A stretch of DNA of 64,000 bases from Lichenicola sp964236105 (GTDB lineage: Bacteria > Pseudomonadota > Alphaproteobacteria > Acetobacterales > Acetobacteraceae): contig CAXSBC010000008.1 of the NCBI GenBank assembly GCA_964236105.1, forward strand, positions 1 to 64,000, read 5' to 3'. This document shows positions 53,973 through 62,592 of this stretch, in pieces (the first letter of the stretch is position 1; each line of letters begins with the position of its first letter). Under the pieces are notes generated by a model. The model was not told the DNA's origin. It saw only the letters and a program-made list of their open reading frames with translations, and searched no databases. A program made the position numbers and the translations under genes.

Positions 53973-55703
53973 CTAGTTCTCCGACCGGATGCTGCGCGCC
54001 ACTTCCTCGATGGTGGTGGTGCCCGCCAGTGCCGCATCCAGCCCGGCATCGAACATGGTCACCATGCCGGCGGAGACGGCGGCCCGCTCGATGACGCTGT
54101 GGTCGGTGCGCGCGAAGATCAGCCGCTCGATCTCGGCATCGGGTGCGAGGAACTCCGCGATCGCCTGCCGTCCGCGATAGCCGGTGCCGCGGCAGTTCGG
54201 ACAGCCGACGGCATGGAACAGGGTGATCGGACGGCGCTCGGTGCGCCGGTCGAGCCCGAAGCGCGCCACCAGCTCGGGTGGCGCCGGCACTTCCTGCCGG
54301 CAGGCGTCGCACAGCCTGCGCACCAGCCGCTGTCCCATCACGCCGCGCAGCACCGCCGTCAGCAGGTAATCCTCGACCCCCATGTCGCGCAGCCGGGTGA
54401 TGGCGGCGGCGGCCGAGTTGGTGTGCAGCGTCGACAGCACCAGATGGCCGGTGAGTGCCGCCTGCACCGCGATCTGCGCGGTCTCCAGGTCACGGATCTC
54501 GCCCACCATGATCACGTCCGGGTCCTGGCGCAGGATCGAGCGCAGCAGGGTCGCGAACGACAGGCCGATCTGCGGCTTGATCTGGATCTGGTTGATGCCC
54601 TTGAGCTGATACTCGATCGGGTCCTCGACGGTGACGACCTTGCGGGTGATGGCATTCAGCGTGAGCAGCCCGGTATAGAGCGTCGTGGTCTTGCCCGATC
54701 CGGTGGGCCCGGTGACCAGCACGATGCCGTTCGGCAGCGCCAGCATCTCGTCGACCCGCGCCACCACGTGCGGCGCCAGCCCCAGCTTCTCGTAGTCGAA
54801 CGTCACCGCGTTGCGGTCGAGCACGCGCAGCACCACGGTCTCGCCGTGCAGGGACGGGATCGTCGAGACGCGGAAGTCGATCTCCTGGCCGCGCACCGCG
54901 AGCTTGATGCGCCCGTCCTGCGGCAGGCGGCGCTCGGCGATGTCGAGCCGGGCCATGATCTTGATGCGCGACGTGATCGCCGGGATCAGCCGCGCGCTGG
55001 GGCTTTCCATCTCGTGCAGCACGCCGTCATAGCGGTAGCGCACCCGCAGCCGGTCCTCGAACGGCTCGATATGGATGTCCGACGCGCGCGTCTCCACGGC
55101 GCGGAAGATGATCTGGTTGACCAGCCGGATCACCGGCGCCTCGGAGGCAAGATCCTTCAGACGCTCGGCGTCCTCCTCGAGCGGAGCCGTGTCGTCGTCG
55201 CCATGGTGCGTGGCGGCGTCGTCGCGGGGATAGAGCCGGTCGAACGCCGCCTCGAGCTCGATCGGCACCGCGATCTCGGACTGCACCGCAAGCCCGGTGG
55301 CGGCGGCGATGGCGGACAGCGCGAACGGGTCGAGCGGATCGGCGAGGGCCACGGTCAGCAGGCCGGGCTCGAGTGCCACCGGCAGGGCGCGGACGTCGCG
55401 CAGGAAGCGGGCAGTCAGGCGCTCGGAGAGGATCGGCTCGACGGGATAGCGATCGGTGGCGACGACGGGCAGGCCCAGCAGCTCGGCGTAGCAGTCGGTC
55501 AGGCCGCGCTCGGAGACCAGCCCGAGTCCCAGCAGGATGGTGTCGAGGCGACCGCCGCTCTCCTCGGCGGCGCGGCGGGCCCGGTCGAGACTGCGCGCGT
55601 CGCAGCGTCCGGTCTCGACCAGGAGGCGACCAAGGCGATCGAGCGGCGGTTCGGGATCGGCATGATCGAGGCCGGAACCAGGGCCGGATGTGACGTAATT
55701 CAT
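53973..55703 (-). CDS. gspE: Type II secretion ATPase GspE (576 aa)
   Basis: The N-terminal GspE-N domain (GRLLVETGRCDARSLDRARR, LGLVSERGLTDCYAELLGLP) precedes the AAA+ secretion ATPase: RASDIHIEPFEDRLRVRYRY (Asp box and arginine fingers), VTGPTGSGKTTTLYTGL (Walker A), VEDPIEYQLKGINQIQ, DPDVIMVGEIRDLETAQIAV (Walker B) and HLVLSTLHTNSAAAAI (His box). The tetracysteine zinc element is CDACRQEV...GCPNCRGTGYRGR. It powers pseudopilus polymerisation from the cytoplasmic face. The ATG at 55703 has GGAGG upstream. It sits between the prepilin peptidase and gspF. Confidence 0.96.
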   Translation of the reverse strand: MNYVTSGPGSGLDHADPEPPLDRLGRLLVETGRCDARSLDRARRAAEESGGRLDTILLGLGLVSERGLTDCYAELLGLPVVATDRYPVEPILSERLTARFLRDVRALPVALEPGLLTVALADPLDPFALSAIAAATGLAVQSEIAVPIELEAAFDRLYPRDDAATHHGDDDTAPLEEDAERLKDLASEAPVIRLVNQIIFRAVETRASDIHIEPFEDRLRVRYRYDGVLHEMESPSARLIPAITSRIKIMARLDIAERRLPQDGRIKLAVRGQEIDFRVSTIPSLHGETVVLRVLDRNAVTFDYEKLGLAPHVVARVDEMLALPNGIVLVTGPTGSGKTTTLYTGLLTLNAITRKVVTVEDPIEYQLKGINQIQIKPQIGLSFATLLRSILRQDPDVIMVGEIRDLETAQIAVQAALTGHLVLSTLHTNSAAAAITRLRDMGVEDYLLTAVLRGVMGQRLVRRLCDACRQEVPAPPELVARFGLDRRTERRPITLFHAVGCPNCRGTGYRGRQAIAEFLAPDAEIERLIFARTDHSVIERAAVSAGMVTMFDAGLDAALAGTTTIEEVARSIRSEN

Positions 55704-55760
55704 CGTTTGCCTCCAGGGCGGCGGGCACGATGGCGTGGCAGGCCGCGGCGGCGCAAGGGT

Positions 55761-56561
55761 TCAGCTGGAGATGGCGACGGGGAAGGCGGAGGTCCAGAGC
55801 CACAGACCCCACAGGGATGCGGCCAGGCCGGGACCGAACGGGATCGGACTGCCGGCATCAAGCCGGCCCTTGTGCAGGAGTGCCACCATCAGGGTGGCGA
55901 GGGCGCCGAGCAGCACCAGCATGGGCAGGTCGCCGGGGCCGAGCCAGGCGCCGCCGGCGGCGAGCAGCTTGGCGTCACCGGCACCGAGCCCGTCGCGGTC
56001 GCGCAGGCGGCGATAACTCCAGGACAGCGCGCGGAAGGCGAGAAAGCCGAGGGCGGCGGCGGTCGCATGGCTCGGGAGCGCCGCCGGATCGAGCACGGCG
56101 CAGGCGCCAAGGCCGAGCAGCAGCAGCGGCAGGGTGAGCAGGTCGGGAAGACGGAAGCAGCGCCAGTCGATCCAGGCCAGCGCCAGCGCGCCCCAGCCGA
56201 GGATGCAGCCGGACCAGAGCCAGGCCGGCGAGACCGCCTCGCCGGCGGCGCGGACGGTAGCCGTGCAGAGGACAGAGCCGGCGACCAGCAGGGCGGCGAG
56301 CTCGATCGCCGGATGGGCGGCGCCGATCGGCGCCCGGCAATAGCGGCAGCGGCCGCGGAGCGCCACGTAGCTGAGCAGCGGCACCAGGTCGCGCGGGGCG
56401 AGCGCGGTGCCGCAGGCGGGGCAGGCGGAGCGGGCCAGCGCCACCGGCCGGCCCTCGGGCAGACGCATCGCCAGCACGCCGAGGAAGCTGCCGGCGATCG
56501 GGGCGACCAAGAGCGGCGCCAGCCAGGATGCCAGGGGAAGCGCCGAGGCAGAGCACGGCAT
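55761..56561 (-). CDS. Prepilin peptidase / N-methyltransferase (266 aa)
   Basis: An A24A-type bifunctional enzyme. The N-terminal part has FLGVLAMRLPEG and two CxxC pairs (SACPACGTAL and GRCRYCRAPIG) for the zinc-containing methyltransferase loop. Catalytic aspartates are in LAWIDWRCFRLPDLLTLPLL and GLGAGDAKLLAAGGAWLG, the GxGD motif. About seven membrane segments. It cleaves and N-methylates pseudopilins such as the GspG encoded 23 nt upstream. The start at 56561 is the only ATG in a suitable place; the AGGAG upstream is farther than ideal. Confidence 0.9.
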   Translation of the reverse strand: MPCSASALPLASWLAPLLVAPIAGSFLGVLAMRLPEGRPVALARSACPACGTALAPRDLVPLLSYVALRGRCRYCRAPIGAAHPAIELAALLVAGSVLCTATVRAAGEAVSPAWLWSGCILGWGALALAWIDWRCFRLPDLLTLPLLLLGLGACAVLDPAALPSHATAAALGFLAFRALSWSYRRLRDRDGLGAGDAKLLAAGGAWLGPGDLPMLVLLGALATLMVALLHKGRLDAGSPIPFGPGLAASLWGLWLWTSAFPVAISS

Positions 56562-56584
56562 CGGCGCGTATCCGGCGGGCTCCT

Positions 56585-57046
56585 CTACTTGTTGCAGATC
56601 TGGGCAGCGGCGTCGCTGGCGTTGCCGGACGGGCCTGCCGAGCAGAGGTCGTAGTCGTGGCCCTCGCGGCTGGACGGGTTGTGGTAGCTGTAGGGGTGGT
56701 TCCAGGGATCGACCGGAAGCTGGTTGCTCTTCACGTAGGGGCCGTTCCAGTTGTCGGCGTCGGACGGCTTGCTGACGAGGGCCTGCAGCCCGTCCTCGCT
56801 GCTCGGATAGTTGCCGACGTCGAGCTTGTAGAGGTCGAGGATCTGATCGATGCGCTCGATCGACTGGCGCGCGATCGAGATTTTCGCGCCACCGAGCTGC
56901 CGCAGCACGGCCGGCGCCACCAGGGCGATCAGCAGGCCGAGGATGGCGATCACCACCAGCAGTTCGATCAGGGTAAACCCGGCCTCGCGCGACGGCGCGG
57001 GCCGGTCGGCACGCAAGGGAGGCTGCGTGCGGAGGCGGTGGGACAT
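56585..57046 (-). CDS. gspG: Major pseudopilin GspG (153 aa)
   Basis: The prepilin motif is textbook: REAGFTLIELLVVIAILGLL IALVAP, with cleavage between G and F and Glu5 of the mature protein. The GspG C-terminal signature follows: RQSIERIDQILDLYKLDVGN YPSSEDGLQALV, NWNGPYVKSNQLPVDPWNHP, and a calcium-site-like terminal region with two cysteines (DLCSAG...QICNK). The start at 57046 (MSHRLRTQPPL) gives a 34-residue leader that is unusually long and basic; an ATG at 57079 would lengthen it further. First gene of the gsp operon, divergent from a lytic transglycosylase. Confidence 0.93.
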   Translation of the reverse strand: MSHRLRTQPPLRADRPAPSREAGFTLIELLVVIAILGLLIALVAPAVLRQLGGAKISIARQSIERIDQILDLYKLDVGNYPSSEDGLQALVSKPSDADNWNGPYVKSNQLPVDPWNHPYSYHNPSSREGHDYDLCSAGPSGNASDAAAQICNK

Positions 57047-57191
57047 CGGTGGCCGGACCTTCTGAGGCAGATTGCGCACCGGTGCGGCACGCCGGCATCA
57101 AGTCTAGCGCACCGGACGAGCCAAGGCGATTTCGCGCGGTAACGGTTCCGGGCTAACCTGCCTGCATGACGAACAGGGTCGAGACAGGCTG

Positions 57192-57701
57192 ATGGCGGTT
57201 CCGTATCTCGCCTGCATGGGGCTGGTCGCCTCGATCTACCACCTGCCGCCGCGCGTGCTGCCGGCGATCCAGGCGGTCGAGGGCGGCAGTCCGGGCATCG
57301 TGCACCAGAACGGCAACAGCACCGAGGATCTGGGGGTGATGCAGGTCAACACCATCTGGCTGCTGCCGCTGTCGCGCTACACCCACACTTCAGTGGCGAC
57401 GGTCTATACGCGGCTGCGCAACGAGCCATGCTACAACGTGGCGGCGGCGGGTGCGATCATGCGCACCTATCTGGACGAGACGCGCGGCGACCTGATGCGC
57501 GCGGTCGGCAACTACCATTCGCATACCGCAGCATACAACGCCGCTTACCAGATGCTGGTGATGCAGTCGGCACAGCGGCTGTTCGTCACCGGCACCGCAA
57601 CCGCCGAGAAAGGCATGCAGGCAGGGATGCAGCGGACCGTCGCCGAGCGGCTGGCGCTGCAGCGTCGCCTGGTTCGCAGCGCACGCCATCTGCGAGGTTG
57701 A
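57192..57701 (+). CDS. Lytic transglycosylase, SLT-type (169 aa)
   Basis: The catalytic core is compact. The Glu lies in AIQAVEGGSPGIVHQN, followed by DLGVMQVNTIWL and NVAAAGAIMRTYLDET, and a tail of VGNYHSHTAAYNAAYQMLV, which together are SLT/VirB1-like motifs. An N-terminal hydrophobic stretch (VPYLACMGLVASIYHLP) may be a weak export signal. Such enzymes open gaps in peptidoglycan for envelope-spanning machines. Divergent pairing with the gsp operon, 145 nt apart, supports a role in secretion-system assembly. Start ATG at 57192. Confidence 0.85.
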   Translation: MAVPYLACMGLVASIYHLPPRVLPAIQAVEGGSPGIVHQNGNSTEDLGVMQVNTIWLLPLSRYTHTSVATVYTRLRNEPCYNVAAAGAIMRTYLDETRGDLMRAVGNYHSHTAAYNAAYQMLVMQSAQRLFVTGTATAEKGMQAGMQRTVAERLALQRRLVRSARHLRG

Positions 57702-58017
57702 GGTTGCCTGAAGCTGAGCAGTGTCGGGCAGCCTGAAGTCCCTGCGTTTGCCATAACTGGAGCATGGCTCCAGTCGCATAGGCTTACCGATGCTGATCCG
57801 GTTTGTTGTTCAACGAGCCTCTTTATCCGATCGGATGATCCCGTTCGATCGGACAGCGCTTCAGGGGCCGCCTTCTCAGACACGTCTTGAGATCGAATTG
57901 ACCGGAACATGACGTCGTTTCCTTCTCGCAGCCGGCTATTCCAGTCACCTTGTAGATGAGAAGATCGTGCCGAAGTCAGACCCACGGTCGTCAGCTATTG
58001 AACGGAGAAACAACTGA
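57702..58017. other. Intergenic stretch, promoter of methyltransferase gene
   Basis: No gene is recognised. The GC content falls along this stretch. GGAG at about 58003 precedes the GTG start of the next gene. Confidence 0.4.
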
Positions 58018-59052
58018 GTGACAAGTGCAGGTAAAAGCGATCATATTTTATTGGAGAGACTCACAGTTGGTGGCCTCTTCTCTGATCTTTCCAGCTATCT
58101 TGAACTTGGTATCAAAATGGTTGAAGGCTGGCTTTCGCCGACAACTGCCTCGATGATATCGCGATTGCTGATCGAACAAGTCAATGGCGGCTTACGCGGC
58201 GATGTATGCGAGATCGGCGTTCATCATGGGAAGCTTTTCCTGATCCTTGCCAATGCTACAGTCGCCGACGAGCATGCGGTAGCTGTGGATGTCTTTGATG
58301 ACCAGGATAAGAATATAGATAAATCAGGATGTGGCAATCGTCTCATATTCGAGCAAAACCTGGCTCTTCATGCACCTGCTGCGGCTGTTGAGATCGTTCA
58401 GGAATCCAGCCTCGATTTAGCACGGCATGGCTTCCTGTCGCGCCGGTTTCGCTTCATCTCGATTGATGGAGGCCATACAGCATCTACCGTAGCAAACGAC
58501 CTGCAACTCGCCGAGCGCACGCTGATCAAGGGCGGTATCGTTGCGCTGGACGACATCCTAAGTAGTCATTGGACTGGTGTGCTGACCGGACTTTCCGTCC
58601 ATGTCGCTCGGGGTGGAACTTTGGTCCCGTGCGCCCTGTTGCCAAACAAACTGCTGCTGACCACCGACGACATCGCGGCAACTCAATGCAAAGCATTGTT
58701 GCAGCGCCTGTTTCCGCTTGCCCTCGCTAAGACCGGGCTGGAATTCCTGAGCGGCACGGTAGATACCTATGAGGAACACCAACATTATAGTCGCGAGGAC
58801 AACCGCAATTTACGTTTCGCACTTGATAAGCTGGAACGTGAGCGAGACGAGCTTGAAACACAGCTGGGCGCGATGCGTGAGGATGTTGCGGAGCTGCAGC
58901 TTTCACGTAACACCTTGACAGGACAGCTGGCGGCGATGGAGGCCCATGTCGTCAAGCTGCGGACGAGCACATCGTGGCGCATGACCGGTCCGCTTCGTAG
59001 GATCGTGGCTTTTGTCCGGAGCAAGGCGGATACCCCGCCTGAAGAGCGCTGA
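58018..59052 (+). CDS. SAM-dependent methyltransferase with C-terminal coiled coil (344 aa)
   Basis: The N-terminal two-thirds resemble TylF/class I methyltransferases acting on sugars: GGLRGDVCEIGVHHGKLFLI (SAM motif), AVDVFDDQDKNIDKSGCGN, RRFRFISIDGGHTASTVAND and GGIVALDDILSSHWTGV. Residues about 255-320 form a coiled coil (RFALDKLERERDELETQLGA MREDVAELQ), and the end STSWRMTGPLRRI is a motif often seen at the tail of glycan-assembly proteins. Start is GTG at 58018, with GGAG about 12 nt upstream. Codon use and GC are clearly lower than in neighbours, pointing to acquisition with a surface-polysaccharide locus. Confidence 0.8.
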   Translation: MTSAGKSDHILLERLTVGGLFSDLSSYLELGIKMVEGWLSPTTASMISRLLIEQVNGGLRGDVCEIGVHHGKLFLILANATVADEHAVAVDVFDDQDKNIDKSGCGNRLIFEQNLALHAPAAAVEIVQESSLDLARHGFLSRRFRFISIDGGHTASTVANDLQLAERTLIKGGIVALDDILSSHWTGVLTGLSVHVARGGTLVPCALLPNKLLLTTDDIAATQCKALLQRLFPLALAKTGLEFLSGTVDTYEEHQHYSREDNRNLRFALDKLERERDELETQLGAMREDVAELQLSRNTLTGQLAAMEAHVVKLRTSTSWRMTGPLRRIVAFVRSKADTPPEER

Positions 59053-59157
59053 TCCATATCGCGCGCACAGCCCGACCGGCTCGCTACGGCATGCTGAGGC
59101 TGTCATATCCGGACCCGCCATCACGTCAGACAACAGGCTCCTTGATCAGTCGGTTGA

Positions 59158-60405
59158 TCAGGTCGTCAGTCCAGACACCGACGGGACGGAGGATTGCGTT
59201 CGGCGTCGCAGGCGGTGACCGAAGTGAATCGTCGGCCGCTCGACCAGCCGGTGCAGCGCTCCCGCAAGGGCCATGGCGAACAGGACTGCGAGGATCGCCG
59301 CCAGGCCGTAAGGGAGGCCGCAGCCCAATACGAGGAAATTGATGGTGGTGAAGCCGACGATGGCATGGATCAGGTAGAGCGGGTAGCTGATCGCCGCAAG
59401 CGCATCGAGGGCACGGTTGGGACGGAAGCGTTGGCGTAGCCGGTAGCACGCGGCGAACACCGCGACCGCGATCGCGAAGCTCGCGGTGTGCGGTGAGTGG
59501 AAGGCGAGCGCGTTGGGCCCGAGCGCATAGCTCAAAAAGAACAGCACGAGCAACGCCAGCACGCCGACCACCAGCGTCCGGGTGGAGAGAACGCCCTCGT
59601 GGTGATAGTGGAACAGCGTGCCGATCAGGATGAAGCCGAGATACATGGCCTCGCTCACCAGGTCCGGCGGCAGTCGGATCACGCCGCGTTCCTCAAGGAC
59701 GCTGAGCAGCAGGGCGCCAGCCGCCACGGCCAGCAGCGGCCAAACCCGGAAGCGCAGCAGGACGGTGCGCAGGAGTGCAGCCAGGAGGTAGAACTTGACC
59801 TCGATCGACAGCGTCCAACTCACCCAATCAACCGCCGGCCGGCCGAGCAGCGTCTCAACCAGCAGGCCGTTCACCAGGTAGCTGCCAATCCCGTAGGCGG
59901 GCGGCCGGTGCCAGTATCGGCTGCTGGCGACGATGACGGCAGCCTCGATCAGGAGTGCTGCCCAGAAGGTCGGATAGATGCGAAGCGCACGGGCGAGCAG
60001 GAACCGGCCCGCTCCGGAACGCTGCAAAGAGAACGGAATAACGAAACCGCTGATCAGGAAGAACGTCGCGACGCCGAACTTCCCCAGATCCAGCCAGGGC
60101 GGATAGACCCAGATGGCCACCGGGCTGATCGGTCCGGTGAGCGGCGGTGCGGCGACCACCCAGGAGACATCCCGGCGAAAATACTGCACGACCGTGGTGT
60201 AATGCACCAGCACGACACACAGGACGCACAGCCCGCGCAACTGGTTGGCGAAGATGATCCTGGTGTTGGACCGCACGCTCTCGACCCCGTGTATGCCGGG
60301 CGGACACGCTGCCTGGGCCGACGGGTTAGACCGCCTCCGCCGCGCCGTGTCGAGGCCGCACCGTGTCGGCCGGGGCCACATGGCAGCAGCGATCGACTGG
60401 ACCAT
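59158..60405 (-). CDS. Acyltransferase 3 family membrane protein (415 aa)
   Basis: Ten or so hydrophobic segments with the family signatures: NQLRGLCVLCVVLVHYTTVV (catalytic-type Arg and His), KFGVATFFLISGFVIPFSLQ R, RFLLARALRIYPTFWAALLI E and WTLSIEVKFYLLAALL. The C-terminal part has ISYPLYLIHAIVG. Such OafA/ExoZ-like proteins O-acylate exopolysaccharide or LPS sugars using cytoplasmic acyl donors. The first 45 residues look atypical, so the true start may be an internal GTG near VRSNTRIIFANQL. It lies next to a sugar-type methyltransferase, in the opposite orientation. Confidence 0.9.
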   Translation of the reverse strand: MVQSIAAAMWPRPTRCGLDTARRRRSNPSAQAACPPGIHGVESVRSNTRIIFANQLRGLCVLCVVLVHYTTVVQYFRRDVSWVVAAPPLTGPISPVAIWVYPPWLDLGKFGVATFFLISGFVIPFSLQRSGAGRFLLARALRIYPTFWAALLIEAAVIVASSRYWHRPPAYGIGSYLVNGLLVETLLGRPAVDWVSWTLSIEVKFYLLAALLRTVLLRFRVWPLLAVAAGALLLSVLEERGVIRLPPDLVSEAMYLGFILIGTLFHYHHEGVLSTRTLVVGVLALLVLFFLSYALGPNALAFHSPHTASFAIAVAVFAACYRLRQRFRPNRALDALAAISYPLYLIHAIVGFTTINFLVLGCGLPYGLAAILAVLFAMALAGALHRLVERPTIHFGHRLRRRTQSSVPSVSGLTT

Positions 60406-60601
60406 GATTACTATGTCGCATATCCCTTAACAGAGCGTTAGATCACGATTTGTTTATGACTAGGTAGCGCTATTTTACGCTTGGACATGCATCGCCGAAT
60501 GCATCGGCCTCGTATCGTCGAATGAATGGCGTCAGACGTCATCCGCCCTTCTGCCTTGCCCTCGGCTAGGCCAGGACGCAACTTTGTACGGGGACGTTCA
60601 C

Positions 60602-61519
60602 ATGGCTGGACACGAGACGATTTCGGCGCTCGTCGGGAGCAGCGGCCTGGGCCGCCGCGGCCTGATGAAGGGCGCCGGCCTGAGCGCCGTGGCGCTGGGC
60701 ACCATCGGTGGCGCCACTGTAGGCACCAGCACTGCCGCCTCCGCCGCTACCTTGACCGACGCGGACGTCCTGAACTTCGCGCTGAACCTCGAGTATCTGG
60801 AAGCCGAATATTACATACGCGCTACCACCGGACAGCCGCTGTCCGCCTATGTCTCGGTCACCGGGTCCGTCGGAGCCCAGGGCGGCGTGACCGGCGGCTC
60901 GCTGGTTCCGTTCCAGAATCCGGCACTCGCCTACTACGCGTTGCGTATCGCCAATGACGAGCTGTCGCACGTCCGCTTCCTGCGCCAGGCGCTGGGATCG
61001 GCCGCGATCGCCGAGCCTGAGATCGACTTCATCGCGAGCTTTGCCAACCTCGCCATCGCGGCTGGGCTGGCAGAAGCCGGCGGCACTCCCTTTAACCCGT
61101 TCGCCGACGAGGTGAGCTTCCTCCTCGGCGCCTACATCTTCGAGGATGTCGGCATAAGCGCCTATGCTGGTGCCGCCTCCTCGCTGACCTCGCCGGACAA
61201 TCTGGCCTACGCCGCCAGCGTGCTTGCAGTCGAGGGCTACCATGCCGGCGCGATCCGCGGCTACCTGTCCCGCATCGGTGCAGGCAACGCCACCAATGCG
61301 ATCTCGGCACTGCGCGCCAAGCTGTCCAACGCAGCGGACGACAACGGCACCGCCATCACCGGCAACCCCTACAATTTCAACAACGTCGATTACAACGGAA
61401 CATCCTTCCGGCGCACGCCGCAGCAGGTCCTGAACATCGTCTATGGCGGCCAGTCCGCCACGGCCGGATTGTTCTTCCCGCTCGGCGTCAACGGCGCCAT
61501 CACCAGCTCCGCCGTCTGA
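60602..61519 (+). CDS. Tat-exported ferritin-like protein, PCC13-62 type (305 aa)
   Basis: The start at the ATG at 60602 (MAGHETISALVGSSGLG) leads to a twin-arginine motif G-R-R-G-L-M-K-G followed by a hydrophobic stretch and ASAAT, so it is exported folded. The ferritin_2 domain has DADVLNFALNLEYLEAEYYI R, the ANDELSHVRFLRQAL helix with E and H, and DFIASFANLAIAAGLAEAGG. These are the helix-bundle features of desiccation-related protein PCC13-62 homologues; the carboxylate-His pattern could hold a di-iron site. Function is not established in bacteria. A paralogue follows 84 nt later. Confidence 0.88.
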   Translation: MAGHETISALVGSSGLGRRGLMKGAGLSAVALGTIGGATVGTSTAASAATLTDADVLNFALNLEYLEAEYYIRATTGQPLSAYVSVTGSVGAQGGVTGGSLVPFQNPALAYYALRIANDELSHVRFLRQALGSAAIAEPEIDFIASFANLAIAAGLAEAGGTPFNPFADEVSFLLGAYIFEDVGISAYAGAASSLTSPDNLAYAASVLAVEGYHAGAIRGYLSRIGAGNATNAISALRAKLSNAADDNGTAITGNPYNFNNVDYNGTSFRRTPQQVLNIVYGGQSATAGLFFPLGVNGAITSSAV

Positions 61520-61545
61520 CGATCTCCAGCCACATGCGCGCATCC

Positions 61546-61578
61546 GGCCGCAGGATCGCTCACGTGCGATCCGCGGCC
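61546..61578 (+). promoter_or_regulatory. GC-rich stem-loop between ferritin-like genes
   Basis: GGCCGC-A-GGATCGC pairs with GCGATCC-GCGGCC, a 13-bp stem with one bulged A and a 6-nt loop (TCACGT). No T-run follows. Position in the intercistronic gap suggests RNA processing or partial termination that sets different expression of the two paralogues. Confidence 0.5.
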
Positions 61579-61603
61579 CCGAGTTCCGTAAGGGAATAGT
61601 TCC

Positions 61604-62527
61604 ATGCTCGATACGAACAATCAGCCCGAGGCCCGCCAGCTCCCGGAGCCGGCCGAGGCCGAGACCAATGGCCGTCGCGTGGTCATGCGGCGAGCCGGCT
61701 TCGGTCTTGTCGGGGTCGCCGCTGCCGGCTTGCTTGCCAGCCGGCCTGCAAGGGCGACGACCGCCACCGACGAGGCCATCTTCAACTTCGCCCTCAACTT
61801 TGAGTATCTCGGCGCCGAATACTATCTGCGCGCGGCGACGGGAAAGCCCCTGAGCAGTTTCGCCGCCGTCACCGGCGTCGGCACGCAGGGCACCGTCAGC
61901 GCGCCTACCGGTCCGGTCCCGTTCCAGACCGAGGCTCTGGCCTATTACGCCCAGAGGCTGGCACTCGACGAGCTCGGCCACGTGCTGTTCATCCGCGAGG
62001 CGCTGGGCAGCGTCGCGATCGCGGAGCCGACGATCGATTTCGTCGATGCCTTTGCAGGGCTGGCGGTCAGCGCCGGCCTGGCCGAGCCCGGTGGTCCTCC
62101 CTTCAACCCGTTCGCCAGCGAGGTGGCCTTCCTGCTCGGCGCCTACGTGCTGGAGGATGTCTGCGTCACGGCGCTTGCCGGCGCGGCAGCCCTGCTGACG
62201 ATACCGAACAACATCGCCTATGCCGCCAGCCTGCTTGGCGCCGAGGGTGGCCAGGCCGGCGCGATCCGCGGCTATCTGGCAGAAATCGGCGCAGGTGCTG
62301 CGACCAACGCGATCTCGCTGCTGCGGGCGACGCTGAGCGGCACCTTCGACAACGGCACCGATGCCGACGGCAACCCGTTCAACTTCACGAACGTGGATTA
62401 CAATGGGCTGGTGGCACGCCGCACAACCAGCCAGGTGCTCTCGATCGCGTATTCCAATAATGCCGTAGGCACCAACAAGGGCGGCTTCTTCCCGAGTGGC
62501 GTGAACGGCACCATCACCACGGTCTGA
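61604..62527 (+). CDS. Ferritin-like protein, second paralogue (307 aa)
   Basis: Closely parallel to the preceding protein: FNFALNFEYLGAEYYLRAAT, LALDELGHVLFIREAL, DFVDAFAGLAVSAGLAEPGG PPFNPF, EVAFLLGAYVLEDVCVTALA and the terminal NFTNVDYNGLVARRTTSQVL. The N-terminus has NGRRVVMRRAGFGLVGVAAA, with two RR pairs before a hydrophobic core and RPARA|T, a Tat-like signal. Retention of NPFNFTNVDYNG and FFPSGVNGTI at the same places indicates tandem duplication. An intrinsic terminator follows. It may form hetero-oligomers with the upstream paralogue; this is inference. Confidence 0.88.
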   Translation: MLDTNNQPEARQLPEPAEAETNGRRVVMRRAGFGLVGVAAAGLLASRPARATTATDEAIFNFALNFEYLGAEYYLRAATGKPLSSFAAVTGVGTQGTVSAPTGPVPFQTEALAYYAQRLALDELGHVLFIREALGSVAIAEPTIDFVDAFAGLAVSAGLAEPGGPPFNPFASEVAFLLGAYVLEDVCVTALAGAAALLTIPNNIAYAASLLGAEGGQAGAIRGYLAEIGAGAATNAISLLRATLSGTFDNGTDADGNPFNFTNVDYNGLVARRTTSQVLSIAYSNNAVGTNKGGFFPSGVNGTITTV

Positions 62528-62539
62528 TCTTCAGACCGT
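62519..62539 (+). promoter_or_regulatory. Inverted repeat overlapping the ferritin-like stop codon
   Basis: ACGGTCTGA-TCT-TCAGACCGT is a perfect 9-bp stem with a 3-nt loop, and the TGA stop of the second ferritin-like gene lies in its left arm. It sits just before the terminator hairpin and may act in 3'-end stabilisation. Confidence 0.55.
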
Positions 62540-62545
62540 CTGCCG

Positions 62546-62586
62546 GGCCCGTCGGTTCCTTTTCCGGGAACTGGCGGGCCTTTTTT
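62546..62586 (+). terminator. Intrinsic terminator after ferritin-like genes
   Basis: GGCCCGTCGGTTCC pairs with GGAACTGGCGGGCC (two non-Watson-Crick positions) and is followed by TTTTTT. This is the clearest Rho-independent terminator in the window. It may also serve the convergent glycosyltransferase gene ending at 62593. Confidence 0.85.
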
Positions 62587-62592
62587 CTGATC

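Noticed and set aside
52668..56654. 1328-codon open frame on the plus strand
   Set aside because: It runs antisense to gspF, gspE and the prepilin peptidase, whose motifs are unambiguous. Its composition (runs of G, A, R, Q, D) is that of a high-GC antisense frame.
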